Source: an uncultured Rhizobiaceae group bacterium
Lineage (GTDB): Bacteria; Pseudomonadota; Alphaproteobacteria; Rhizobiales; Rhizobiaceae
NCBI GenBank assembly: GCA_947501445.1
Contig: CANMVS010000012.1
Coordinates: 62,001 to 126,000 of the forward strand
DNA length: 64,000 nt
Direction of reading: 5' to 3'
Shown here: piece by piece, positions 25,072 through 34,444 of the stretch
How the letters are laid out: every line of letters begins with the position of its first letter
Numbering within the stretch: the stretch's first letter is position 1
Position numbers and translations under genes: made by a program
The notes under the pieces: generated by a model
What the model saw: only the letters and a program-made list of their open reading frames with translations
Told to the model about the DNA's origin: nothing
Database searches by the model: none

Positions 25072-27576
25072 GTGACAAGCGTGAAAAACAGTACTGCTTA
25101 TTATAAATACGGAGCTATCGCCCTTGCAATCGTGGCGACTGCATCACTGGGTCACATTGTTGATACAAATGCTGCAGACAGAACGTTCGATAACTCTGAT
25201 ATTTATACAACAAGCGTCAACGGTCCAATTACCGCCTCGGAGCACAATGGTTCTGCTCGGATACTCACATATGACTTCAACGGATACTCAACTCTGACGG
25301 TGGATTCGAGTAACGGGGTAACCGGTGCGACGTTAAACCTGAATGAATTCAGCACGCTCACCATCGGAGATATCAATGATGCCACCGACGCCACTTACGC
25401 AATAAACCGATGGGAGTCCAACGACGGCAGCCTTCACGCAGACACACAAATTTTCATGAATGATTCCAGCATCCTGAACGTCAAAACCGGCTACAAAATC
25501 AAAGCGGCATCAATCACGCTTACGGAGCAGGCACGTATGAGGATATCGGCAGGCTCTGGTGCCACACAACCCGGCCTTATGGATGAAACGGAGCTCGTTT
25601 TCGTGGCAACAGATGGTATCTATAGCGGCATTCTCTATATGAATGGAAATGATGTTAATATCGGCGGTGTCAGTTCCATTGCGGGAACAACAAAGGGTGG
25701 CAAAGCCGGTGTAATTCAAAATCAAGAGCGCAGCCTGTCGGGCAGAGCCGCCCTTTCCATCTACGCAGCAGCTGATAGAGAATTCCAGTTTGGCGGTTTA
25801 ATTCAGGATGGCCCGGGTGATATACCCAATGACCCAGGCTCACTACGTCTCAACATGGAGGGTACAGGGACACAGGTCTTCACCGGCAGCTTGATCTATT
25901 CTGGCGACACAAATGTCAATGCCGGTACGCTGATCATACTCACCGACCTTCCAAACTCCACCGTCTTTGTGGATGATACAGGAACGCTCGGCGGAACGGG
26001 GACATTCAAAAAGGGCATTACCGTCTATTCAGGCGGCACTATCGCACCGGGACGATCATCCAATTTCCATTCGGGTTCGTCGGTTGGGACAATGACAACC
26101 GTCGATGGCCCCGTCTTTAACGCGCTAACGATGAGCCCAGGATCAAACCTGATAATCGAAACACAGTCCGACGGCACCTCGGACAAGATCGTATCGACTG
26201 GTGCCGTTGAGATCAATGGCGCCAATCTGCTGGTCAATCCCGGATATATCGTCAACTTTTTGGACAACCAATATATATATACAATCGTGGATAATGATGG
26301 GACGGATCCCATAACCGGCACCGGCTTTTCCAGTGTCACGGAAAATTTTCTGTATTTTGATGCAACAGCGTCGATCAATGCGAACGACACCAACGACGCT
26401 CAGGTGACACTTTCACGCAATGCAAATTTCGCCCAGGATACTCAAAGCATCACAAAAAACACATTTGCAAAAGCTGTCATTCTCGACGATTTGGAACAGA
26501 CTGGCACGCATACCGATGAACTTAGCATTGCTCTTGGCGCAGTGCTTGGCGCACAAAGTGAAGAGCAGGTCATCGCCATACTTAATAGTCTTACCGGCGA
26601 GATACACGCCTCACAGCAGGTCGCTTCCGAAGCTCTGACGGCAGGTTTCGACAATGTACTGCGTGGGCGCGGCGCATCCTTTAGCGGCAATAACAGTGCA
26701 ACGACCTTCAATTATGGCGATGGCTCAGATGCTACCAGTGACTACGGTTACTGGGCGTCAGGCCTCGGTTCGACCGGGCGTCTTGACAGCGATGGGAATG
26801 CTGCTGGACTGCACTATGCTTCAGGAGGCATCGCTACTGGCATTGAAACACAACGTCAATTGGGCGACGGCCAGCTCGTCTACGGTCTCGGCTTCGGTTA
26901 CCAGTACCAGGATACCGATGTTTCCGGCAGATCGTCCAGTGCCAACACGCATGCCTATAGTGCAGGGCTTTATGCAAATTATGCAAATGGTCCTTTCAAT
27001 CTCTCCGGGGCTGTGAGCTACAGCTACTTCGACATCAACACCGCCCGCACGATTACGGCGGGCTCAACCTGGATCGCAGAGGCTGACTATGGCGGATACG
27101 GCGTCGGCCTGTCTGGCGAAGCGTCCTATGGTTTCGAACTGGGCGGCCTGACACTGGCGCCGCTTGCTTCACTCGAGGCCTTCTGGACCGGGCATGGCAG
27201 CACGAGCGAAACCGGTGCCGGTGGCATCAGCCTGGTTCTTGGCAGTGAATCCTATCAGACCGTCAATCTTGGTGCGGGCGCCATGCTGTCGAAGCAGTTG
27301 GCGCTGCCCAATGGCACCAGTGCAACAGCGCAATTGCGCTTTGCCTATGAGTATAATGCCGGGGATACAGTCGCCAGCCAGACGGCTGCAAATGCCGGTG
27401 GTGGCGGCCAGTTCACGGTTTTGAGCGCCGAACAGGACCGCAGCCGGTTTCGGTTCGGAACCAACCTGGAAGCCGATGTTGCCCGCAATACCAGCCTGCA
27501 TTTTCGCACCGACAGCACCATTGCTTCGGACGGCTATACGTTCTCAGGCAATGTCGGGCTGACGATGCAATTCTAG
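25072..27576 (+). CDS. Autotransporter (type Va) with beta-helix passenger
   Basis: Large surface protein of about 834 aa. A Sec signal peptide (about residues 15-37, AIALAIVATASLGHIV) is followed by a repetitive, Gly/Thr/Asn-rich passenger. An autotransporter-associated repeat lies near residues 255-330 (TQVFTGSLIYSGDTNVNAGT, LGGTGTFKKGITV, GGTIAPGRS). A C-terminal beta-barrel of about 280 residues starts near residue 550 and ends in Phe (GNVGLTMQF), as outer-membrane insertion requires. Starts GTG 25072 or GTG 25081 are both possible. Passenger function (adhesion, aggregation) cannot be told; no protease triad is seen. Low GC upstream hints at acquisition. Confidence 0.88.
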   Translation: MTSVKNSTAYYKYGAIALAIVATASLGHIVDTNAADRTFDNSDIYTTSVNGPITASEHNGSARILTYDFNGYSTLTVDSSNGVTGATLNLNEFSTLTIGDINDATDATYAINRWESNDGSLHADTQIFMNDSSILNVKTGYKIKAASITLTEQARMRISAGSGATQPGLMDETELVFVATDGIYSGILYMNGNDVNIGGVSSIAGTTKGGKAGVIQNQERSLSGRAALSIYAAADREFQFGGLIQDGPGDIPNDPGSLRLNMEGTGTQVFTGSLIYSGDTNVNAGTLIILTDLPNSTVFVDDTGTLGGTGTFKKGITVYSGGTIAPGRSSNFHSGSSVGTMTTVDGPVFNALTMSPGSNLIIETQSDGTSDKIVSTGAVEINGANLLVNPGYIVNFLDNQYIYTIVDNDGTDPITGTGFSSVTENFLYFDATASINANDTNDAQVTLSRNANFAQDTQSITKNTFAKAVILDDLEQTGTHTDELSIALGAVLGAQSEEQVIAILNSLTGEIHASQQVASEALTAGFDNVLRGRGASFSGNNSATTFNYGDGSDATSDYGYWASGLGSTGRLDSDGNAAGLHYASGGIATGIETQRQLGDGQLVYGLGFGYQYQDTDVSGRSSSANTHAYSAGLYANYANGPFNLSGAVSYSYFDINTARTITAGSTWIAEADYGGYGVGLSGEASYGFELGGLTLAPLASLEAFWTGHGSTSETGAGGISLVLGSESYQTVNLGAGAMLSKQLALPNGTSATAQLRFAYEYNAGDTVASQTAANAGGGGQFTVLSAEQDRSRFRFGTNLEADVARNTSLHFRTDSTIASDGYTFSGNVGLTMQF

Positions 27577-27599
27577 AGTTCGGTTATTACTGACCAGAT

Positions 27600-28586
27600 C
27601 TATAGAATAGCATTCGCAGCAATCAGCAATAGCACCACAAGCACCAGCAGTGCAGAACAGGCCGCAAAGAAAACGCCAATCGCCCGATCAATATCACCGG
27701 CATCAATCATGCGCCTGCCAGCGGCATTCAACAGAGGCTCACGCACAACGACACCGCCATAGATACGTTCGCCCGCCAGAGAAACGCCAAGCGCACCAGC
27801 CATGGCACTCTCGGGCCAACCGGCATTGGGAGAGCGGTGAAGTCCGGCGTCGCGCATGGACGCGGTGATTGCCCGGATTGCTGCGCGCCAACTCATGCGC
27901 ACCCAGGCGCCAGCGGCAATCAGCACTGCGGAAAGCCGTGCAGCCGGCCAATTGGCATAGTCATCAAGACGGGCCGAAGCCCAGCCAAAATCACTATATC
28001 TGGCATTCTTGTGGCCGATCATTGAATCTGCCGTATTGAGCATTTTATAGGCGAACAGTCCTGGCAGGCCAAACAGCGCATACCAGAACACCGGTGCCAC
28101 AACACCATCAGAGAAATTTTCCGCAATGCTCTCAATCGCCGCGCGGCAAACACCGCCTTTGTCAAGACTTTGCGGATCGCGACCAACAATCAGCGAAACT
28201 GCCTCGCGTCCGCCTGACAGGCCGTTCTGGCGAAGTCCGATCGCGACATTGCCGACATGATCCGCCAGACTTTTTTGCGCCAGCAGCACCGCAACGATTA
28301 TCACTTCCAGTGCCAGACCAATGACAGAGAAACCAGCAAGCAGCCGATCCAGAACCGCACCGACAATCACGCTGATCAGCAAAAGAACGACGATTACCAG
28401 CACACCGTTTCGACGCCTTATGGCGGCTGAATGCCGATCACGATTGGCCATGGCATCAAACAACGAGATCGCCTTGCCGAACAAAACAACCGGGTGCGGT
28501 ACTGCACGCCACAACCAATGCGGATCGCCGACCAGACGATCCACGATCAGCGCCAATAGGAGGACCAGCAGGTGATGTTCCAGCAC
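27600..28586 (-). CDS. cobD: Adenosylcobinamide-phosphate synthase CobD/CbiB
   Basis: Inner-membrane enzyme attaching aminopropanol phosphate (or its phosphorylated form) to adenosylcobyric acid. Family blocks include LVGDPHWLWRAVPHPVVLFG near the N-terminus, CRAAIESIAENFSDGVVAPVFWY and NTADSMIGHKNARYSDFGWASARLDD. GTG at 28586 is chosen: AAGG lies just upstream and it starts 8 bp after the cobC stop, whereas the longer frame runs into cobC. It is last in cobA-cobB-cobC-cobD and converges on the autotransporter gene. Confidence 0.92.
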   Translation of the reverse strand: MLEHHLLVLLLALIVDRLVGDPHWLWRAVPHPVVLFGKAISLFDAMANRDRHSAAIRRRNGVLVIVVLLLISVIVGAVLDRLLAGFSVIGLALEVIIVAVLLAQKSLADHVGNVAIGLRQNGLSGGREAVSLIVGRDPQSLDKGGVCRAAIESIAENFSDGVVAPVFWYALFGLPGLFAYKMLNTADSMIGHKNARYSDFGWASARLDDYANWPAARLSAVLIAAGAWVRMSWRAAIRAITASMRDAGLHRSPNAGWPESAMAGALGVSLAGERIYGGVVVREPLLNAAGRRMIDAGDIDRAIGVFFAACSALLVLVVLLLIAANAIL

Positions 28587-28593
28587 GGCCTTA

Positions 28594-29643
28594 TCACAAT
28601 CGTTTTTTGTGTGTATCAGCCAGCGCCAATCGCAGCCGTTCATCTGCCCCGGCATCGGGGCAAAGACCGAAGCGCAACCAACGGGGCGCATAGGAAAATG
28701 CCCGTGTTAATATGCGATGACGGCACAGCGCCTGATGGAGTTGTTGGCCGCTGTCACAGTCGGTCAGAATGAACAGGCCGGCACCACCGACAATGGTCAG
28801 CCCGGCACCGGTCAATTGCTTTTCAAGCGCTGCGTGACGTTCGGATATTTCATCGCGAATGTGTGTTGCCAATGGTCGGTCCGACAGGGTTACGCGGGCA
28901 ATCTCCAGTGCCGGCCCCGAAACAGCCCATGGTCCCTGCATGTGTTCAATGCGTCGAAGCACACTGGGTGCAGCCAGCACAAAGCCAAGCCGCAACCCCG
29001 CAAATCCATAAAATTTGCCGAAGGACTTTAACACGATCAGATTTTCAATGTTGCCCGCATCTGCTGCGACACTGTGCCGGGGTAAAAGATCACCAAAGGC
29101 TTCATCCACCACAACATGTCCACCGGATACAGCCATCCGTTCAGCCGCGGCGAGAATGGCCTGGCGGGTGACAGTCCTGCCGTCGGGGTTGTTGGGATTG
29201 ACCAGAATGACCAGCCGATGTCTTTCGGTTACCTGATCAAGATTTTCAATAATGTCGACGAAGGTGCCTGCCTGCGCAAAGCGGGCGCGGTATTCTTCAT
29301 AGGTTGGCCCAACAATGGCAATCGGGCCATCAAACAGTTTTGGCAGTAGCAGGATAACACTTTGAGTGCCGGCAACGGGCAGTGCTCTTGCACCCGCTGA
29401 TATCCCATAGGCGAGCGCAGCAGCATCACCGGCCGCCGCATGCAGGCTCTCGTCCGGGAGCCGCGACCAGATGCGTTGTGCAATTTGCGGTACGCGCACC
29501 GGATTGGGATTGATCCCTGTTGACAGGTCCAGCCAGTCCGATGGTTGCCCACCATAGCGCAGACAGGCCTGCGTCAGCCCGCCCCCATGCTCAATGGTGT
29601 GTTGAGTGCCATCTTCTCTATCGGGGGCCAAATTCAAGTTCAT
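28594..29643 (-). CDS. cobC: Threonine-phosphate decarboxylase CobC
   Basis: PLP enzyme of class I aminotransferase fold producing (R)-1-amino-2-propanol phosphate for the nucleotide loop of cobalamin. It begins EHGGGLTQACLRYG and LDLSTGINPNP, typical of CobC/CobD. PLP-binding residues lie in ILVNPNNPDGRTV, VDEAFGD and the lysine of LKSFGKFYGFAGLRLG. Length 349 aa. The start overlaps the cobB stop by 4 bp. Confidence 0.93.
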   Translation of the reverse strand: MNLNLAPDREDGTQHTIEHGGGLTQACLRYGGQPSDWLDLSTGINPNPVRVPQIAQRIWSRLPDESLHAAAGDAAALAYGISAGARALPVAGTQSVILLLPKLFDGPIAIVGPTYEEYRARFAQAGTFVDIIENLDQVTERHRLVILVNPNNPDGRTVTRQAILAAAERMAVSGGHVVVDEAFGDLLPRHSVAADAGNIENLIVLKSFGKFYGFAGLRLGFVLAAPSVLRRIEHMQGPWAVSGPALEIARVTLSDRPLATHIRDEISERHAALEKQLTGAGLTIVGGAGLFILTDCDSGQQLHQALCRHRILTRAFSYAPRWLRFGLCPDAGADERLRLALADTHKKRL

Positions 29644-30944
29644 GACCTGCCTGCCAGATCAATAATGTGCATATAGGACCCGGTGACAGAACCGCGCCGC
29701 AACCCCGCTTCACCCAGATCATTACCCAGAGCATCCTCGACCTGAAACAACCGGTCTGCATCGCCTTCATTGATGATGGACGCATAGTGAAATTCATGGG
29801 CCGTCAAATGATCGTTCCAGAAGTGCGGCTTTAAAGCGCGCAGGCGCCGATAGCCAAGATGCAGCTTCTTTTGTGCAAAGCTGGTTGTCAAAGGCAAAAG
29901 ATCAAGCATCGCATGACGGGAACCCGCCTTGTCAATCAGCCCTTCCCCAAGCACCATATAGCCGCCGCACTCACCATAGATGATGGTTCCCCTGTCAGCC
30001 GCCTTTCGCATCGATGCATGAAAAAGATCAGCCTGTGCCAGCGTTTGAGCATGAAGCTCCGGGTATCCACCGGGCAGATAGATGGCATCGCAATCATCGA
30101 CAGGCTGTTCATTGGCCAATGGTGAGAAAAAGGAAATTTCCGCACCGCGGCGTCGCCATCCCATCAGCAAATGCTCATATGCGAATGAAAAAGCTAGGTC
30201 TTTTGCCACGGCGAGCCGCTGGCCAGGTGGTGGCAACCGGTCAATATTGGATTCCGTTTCAAATTTTCCAAGAGACGTTGCGACACTCAAAATCTGATTG
30301 AGATCACAGCCCGTCTCCACCAGATCGGCGGCGCGGGAGATAAAATCTTCCAGATCCGCCTTTTCACCGGCCTGAACAAGGCCAAGATGCCTCTGCGGTA
30401 AAACTAGCCCCTCATCGCGGCGGATGACGCCCAGGATGGTCATGCCGATACCAGCCAGTGCATCACGCAACATGGCTTCATGGCGATCACTGGCAACATT
30501 ATTCAGGATCACACCGGCAATCATCACATTGGGGTTGAATTGACTGAACCCCTGCACAATGGCGGCAATCGAGTGGGATAATTTGGCGCAATTGACGACA
30601 AACAGAACCGGCAGCCTGAGTGTCTCGGCCAGATCAGCCGCCGCTCCCTTGCCATCAGCGGCACCATCAAACAGGCCCATCATGGCTTCGATCACCAAAA
30701 GCCGATCACCGCTGATGGCAAGACCGGCATTGGCAAGAATGTGCTCGGGGCGCATGCCCCAGGGATCAAAATTCAAACAGGCCTGATCACTGGCCGCCGC
30801 ATGAAATGCCGGGTCGATGTAATCGGGACCAGCCTTGCCGGGCGCCAGCGCGATGCCGCGTCGCTTGAGCGCTCGCAGCAACCCGAGTGTCACCGTGGTT
30901 TTACCCGAGCCCGACATGGGCGAGGCAATGAGCAATCCGCCCAT
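29640..30944 (-). CDS. cobB: Cobyrinate a,c-diamide synthase CobB/CbiA
   Basis: ATP- and glutamine-dependent amidation of cobyrinate side chains a and c. The N-terminal P-loop SPMSGSGKTTVTLG and GPDYIDPAFH are followed by a class I glutamine amidotransferase domain with the nucleophilic Cys in YGECGGYMVLGE. ATG at 30944 has AAGGAG upstream and starts the protein at MGGLLIASP, as in the family; the longer open frame is not supported. Length 434 aa. Confidence 0.93.
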   Translation of the reverse strand: MGGLLIASPMSGSGKTTVTLGLLRALKRRGIALAPGKAGPDYIDPAFHAAASDQACLNFDPWGMRPEHILANAGLAISGDRLLVIEAMMGLFDGAADGKGAAADLAETLRLPVLFVVNCAKLSHSIAAIVQGFSQFNPNVMIAGVILNNVASDRHEAMLRDALAGIGMTILGVIRRDEGLVLPQRHLGLVQAGEKADLEDFISRAADLVETGCDLNQILSVATSLGKFETESNIDRLPPPGQRLAVAKDLAFSFAYEHLLMGWRRRGAEISFFSPLANEQPVDDCDAIYLPGGYPELHAQTLAQADLFHASMRKAADRGTIIYGECGGYMVLGEGLIDKAGSRHAMLDLLPLTTSFAQKKLHLGYRRLRALKPHFWNDHLTAHEFHYASIINEGDADRLFQVEDALGNDLGEAGLRRGSVTGSYMHIIDLAGRS

Positions 30945-30957
30945 CAGCAATACTCCT

Positions 30958-31776
30958 TCATTCGCCCGGTTCCATGTTCGGTGAAGCCGCCTGGCTTTGT
31001 CCCAGCCAGTCAAGCGTTTCACGCATGCCAACAACACCACCGACCACCACAATCGCCGGCGGCGACAGTCCGGCGATCATCAAATCCGCTTCGGCATCAC
31101 GCAAATTGGTCACAATCACCTGCTGTTGGGGGGTCGTGGCATTGCAGACAACAGCAACGGCCTCATCAGGCGCGCGTCCTGCATCAATGAGGCGCCGGGT
31201 AATGACCGCAATATGTTTCATCGCCATATACATGACAATCACCGGTGAACCACTGGCAACACCAGCCCAGTCAATCCGGTCGGGCACAATGCCGGTGGAA
31301 TCATGGCCGGTCAGGAAGGTCACGGTATGGTTGACATCACGATGGGTCACCGGAATGCCGGCATAGGCCAGCCCGCCAATACCGGCAGTGATGCCCGGAA
31401 CAATGCGAAAGGGCACGTCGTGCTGAACCAGCGTCAGCGCTTCTTCGCCGCCGCGGCCAAATACGAAGGGATCGCCGCCCTTCAAACGCAGTACCCGCTT
31501 GTTCTGCTTTGCCAGTTCGACGAGCCGCAGCGAAATATCGCGCTGTTTCGCCGACGGTTTGCCGCCGCGTTTTCCGGCATATTCCAGCACCACATCGTCA
31601 CGCGCCAGTTTGAGGCAATTGGCATTGACCAGCGCATCGTGAACAATGACGTCCGCCTGGCGGATCGCATTGATGGCATGCAGCGTCAACAGGCCCGGAT
31701 CACCCGGCCCGGCACCCACAAGCCACACTGCGCCCTTGTCGAGAACGGGCAAGCCTTCAAACAGTTCATCCACCAT
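30958..31776 (-). CDS. cobA: Uroporphyrinogen-III C-methyltransferase CobA
   Basis: SAM-dependent methylase adding C2 and C7 methyls to uroporphyrinogen III, forming precorrin-2, the branch point to cobalamin (and siroheme). It has the N-terminal SUMT signature VGAGPGDPGLLTLHA and the second one LRLKGGDPFVFGRGGEEA. Length 272 aa with no CysG oxidase domain. GGAG precedes the ATG. It is divergent from cbiD, with only 49 bp between the starts. Confidence 0.95.
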   Translation of the reverse strand: MVDELFEGLPVLDKGAVWLVGAGPGDPGLLTLHAINAIRQADVIVHDALVNANCLKLARDDVVLEYAGKRGGKPSAKQRDISLRLVELAKQNKRVLRLKGGDPFVFGRGGEEALTLVQHDVPFRIVPGITAGIGGLAYAGIPVTHRDVNHTVTFLTGHDSTGIVPDRIDWAGVASGSPVIVMYMAMKHIAVITRRLIDAGRAPDEAVAVVCNATTPQQQVIVTNLRDAEADLMIAGLSPPAIVVVGGVVGMRETLDWLGQSQAASPNMEPGE

Positions 31777-31825
31777 GGGAATTCTCCGTCTTTCGTTCCG
31801 CCCAATGCTCGCCTATAAGGCAATC

Positions 31826-32941
31826 ATGACCGATACGCCCATCGAAACCAAGCCGGAGCCTGATCTGGAGCCTGCACCACTGCGCCGGGGATGGACAACC
31901 GGTGCCTGCGCCACGGCTGCCACCAAGGCGGCACTGACGGCGCTTGTAACGGGCGAATTCCCCGATCCGGTGACAATCGTCCTGCCAAAGGGTCAGGAGC
32001 CGTCGTTTCCACTGGCCTTCGAGACGCTGGGTGACGGCTATGCCTCTGCGGGCATTGTCAAGGATGCCGGGGATGATCCCGATGTGACCCATGGTGCGAC
32101 TGTTGTTGCGACGATACGACCATTGCGTCCGGGCTCCGGCATTGTCTTTGCAGCGGGCAAGGGCGTTGGCACGGTCACGCTGCGGGGGCTGCCGGTTAGC
32201 GTTGGCGAGCCTGCCATCAATCCGGTTCCCCGCTCGATGATGAGCGGTGTCGTTGAGGCCATCTGCGATGAGTATGAACTGCCTGCAGATGTTGAAATTA
32301 CCATATCGATCCCAGATGGCGAAGCGCTGGCGCAAAAAACCTGGAACCCCAGGCTTGGCATTGTTGGCGGTCTTTCCGTGCTGGGCACCACCGGCATTGT
32401 GCAGCCGTATTCCTGTGCCGCGTGGATCCATTCCATTCATCGCGGCATTGATGTTTCCCGCGCTGCCGGGTTGACCCATGTGCTGGGCGCCACCGGTTCG
32501 ACCTCGGAATCCGCAGCACAGAAAATTTACAATCTGCCCGAGATCGCGCTGCTTGACATGGGTGATTTTGCCGGTGGCCTGCTGAAATATCTGCGCAAGC
32601 ACCCGGTCGAACGCCTGACCATCGCAGGCGGATTTGCCAAACTGGTCAAGCTTGCGCAGGGTGCCATGGACCTTCATTCCAGCCGCAGTCAGGTCAATAT
32701 GGATTTTCTTGCTGATTTCATTCCCGACACAGCGTTGAATCAAAATGTCAAAAAACAGATTCAATCTGCCAACACCGCCATGGAAGTGCTTGAAATCACC
32801 AGCAATTCCGATGTTGATCTTCCCGGCATAATCGCTGAAAAGGCCCGCGATACCGCCCTGACCACCTTGCGGGGTGCGCCGATTGCCGTGGACATTATCG
32901 TGACGGATCGAAAGGGAAACATCCTTGCCCGGCGCGACTGA
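31826..32941 (+). CDS. cbiD: Cobalt-precorrin-5B C1-methyltransferase CbiD
   Basis: Methylates C1 of the corrin ring in the early-cobalt (anaerobic) pathway. Characteristic N-terminus LRRGWTTGACATAATKAAL; later blocks GGLSVLGTTGIVQPYS and LTIAGGFAKLVKLAQG. ATG 31826 has ATAAGG upstream; the frame is open further 5' but overlaps cobA antisense. Length 371 aa. CbiD takes the place of CobF of the aerobic route, which was not seen. Confidence 0.94.
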   Translation: MTDTPIETKPEPDLEPAPLRRGWTTGACATAATKAALTALVTGEFPDPVTIVLPKGQEPSFPLAFETLGDGYASAGIVKDAGDDPDVTHGATVVATIRPLRPGSGIVFAAGKGVGTVTLRGLPVSVGEPAINPVPRSMMSGVVEAICDEYELPADVEITISIPDGEALAQKTWNPRLGIVGGLSVLGTTGIVQPYSCAAWIHSIHRGIDVSRAAGLTHVLGATGSTSESAAQKIYNLPEIALLDMGDFAGGLLKYLRKHPVERLTIAGGFAKLVKLAQGAMDLHSSRSQVNMDFLADFIPDTALNQNVKKQIQSANTAMEVLEITSNSDVDLPGIIAEKARDTALTTLRGAPIAVDIIVTDRKGNILARRD

Positions 32942-33665
32942 TACAATCCTGATCCTGGGTGGCACGTTGCAGGCCGCAGCCATTGCCGAGCGGCTTTGCA
33001 ATGATACTCCGGCACGCGTCATCACATCACTGGCCGGACGCACGCAAAACCCGCTGCCTGTTGCAGGCGAAACGCGGACGGGCGGTTTTGGTGGCGCAGC
33101 AGGACTGGCGACATATCTGCGTGCGCACAATGTCGATCTTGTCATCGATGCCACGCATCCTTTCGCACAAACCATATCCGGCAACGCAGCCTGGGCGGCG
33201 GAACAGACCGGAGTTCGCCTGATGCGATTGTGCAGACCAGCCTGGGAGCCGGACACACAGGATCGCTGGTTGCGCGTTGCATCACTGGAGGCTGCCCGTG
33301 ATGCGATCCCATCATCGAGCCGCACCTTTCTGGCACTCGGGCGCCAGCATATTGATCTGTTTGCGTGCCGCGATGACGTCCACTTCATCCTGCGCATGGT
33401 CGACGCGCCCGCCGATGATCTGCCGTTCAGGTCATATGAGGTGATTGTCGGCAAGCCTTCACCCGATGTGGATGCCGAGACCGATCTGCTGACCGGCTGT
33501 GGCGCAAGCCATATCGTCTGTCGCAATTCGGGAGGCACAGGCGCTTTCGCCAAAATTCTGGCCGCACGCCAATGCGGCCTGCCGGTTATCATGATCGATC
33601 GACCGGCAGAGGCTGGCGGCCCGTCCTTTGCATCTGTCAGCGCCCTGTTGGCCGCAGTCATCTAA
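32925..33665 (+). CDS. cobK: Precorrin-6A / cobalt-precorrin-6A reductase CobK/CbiJ
   Basis: NADPH-dependent reduction of the macrocycle of (cobalt-)precorrin-6A. Opens with the nucleotide fold ILILGGTLQAAAIAERL and contains VIDATHPFAQTISGNA, conserved in CobK. It starts with TTG at 32925, 17 bp inside cbiD, with AAAGGGAAA upstream. Length 246 aa. Its end overlaps the convergent cobM by 4 bp. Confidence 0.92.
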   Translation: MPGATDTILILGGTLQAAAIAERLCNDTPARVITSLAGRTQNPLPVAGETRTGGFGGAAGLATYLRAHNVDLVIDATHPFAQTISGNAAWAAEQTGVRLMRLCRPAWEPDTQDRWLRVASLEAARDAIPSSSRTFLALGRQHIDLFACRDDVHFILRMVDAPADDLPFRSYEVIVGKPSPDVDAETDLLTGCGASHIVCRNSGGTGAFAKILAARQCGLPVIMIDRPAEAGGPSFASVSALLAAVI

Positions 33666-34444
33666 GCCTCGACACGGTTTTTCTTTTTGCCCGCGTTTCG
33701 CAACACATGGGTATAATTGGCATCATAAAGTGCCGAGTCACGAAACTGCACATCGCCCAGAACCGGACCGACCATGATAAGCGCCGTGCGGGTGATTTTT
33801 GCCTTGCGCACGTCCTGTTTCATCTGTGTCAGCGTGGTGCGGATATATAGCTCATCGGGCCAGGTGGCACGATAAGCGACCACCACCGGGCAGTCTTCAC
33901 CATAGAAGGGAACCAGCGCCTCACGCACATAATCCAGATTGCGAATGCTCAGATGAATAGCCAGTGTTGCGCCTGATCGACCCAGAATTTCAAGCTGTTC
34001 ACCATCCGGCATCGAAGAGGCCTTCATACCGGTGCGGGTGATGATGATCGTCTGGGCAATTTCCGGCAGGGTCAATTCGGTCTTCAGCTTGGCGGCAACC
34101 CCGGCAAATGCCGGAACACCCGGCACAACATCATAGTCGATGGCCAATGCATCCAGTCGCCGCATCTGCTCTGCGGTTGCACCATAGATGGACGGATCGC
34201 CGGAATGAACCCGCGCGACATCTTTTCCGGCCGCATGGGCTTTTTCAATTTCCGCAATGATCATATCCAGATGCATCGGAGCCGTATCCATTACCAGCGC
34301 ATCATCCGGCGCTGCTGCGACGATTTCTTCCGGCACCAGCGAGCCCGCGTAAAGACACACCGGACATTTTTCCACCAGCCGCAATCCGCGCACGGTGATA
34401 AGATCAGCAGCGCCGGGGCCTGCTCCAATAAAATATACGGTCAT
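33662..34444 (-). CDS. cobM: Precorrin-4 C11-methyltransferase CobM/CbiF
   Basis: SAM-dependent methylase of C11. It begins VYFIGAGPGAADLITVRG, with RVHSGDPSIYGATAEQM and VVPGVPAFAGVAAKL, typical of CobM/CbiF. Length 260 aa. Its ATG overlaps the stop of the upstream fusion gene (ATGA). It is the last gene of the long minus-strand cob operon that begins near 40350. Confidence 0.94.
   Translation of the reverse strand: MTVYFIGAGPGAADLITVRGLRLVEKCPVCLYAGSLVPEEIVAAAPDDALVMDTAPMHLDMIIAEIEKAHAAGKDVARVHSGDPSIYGATAEQMRRLDALAIDYDVVPGVPAFAGVAAKLKTELTLPEIAQTIIITRTGMKASSMPDGEQLEILGRSGATLAIHLSIRNLDYVREALVPFYGEDCPVVVAYRATWPDELYIRTTLTQMKQDVRKAKITRTALIMVGPVLGDVQFRDSALYDANYTHVLRNAGKKKNRVEA

Noticed and set aside
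31766-33661. A 631-codon minus-strand frame opposite cbiD and cobK
   Set aside because: It has no recognisable domain and covers two clear cobalamin genes on plus strand, so it is a GC-driven shadow.
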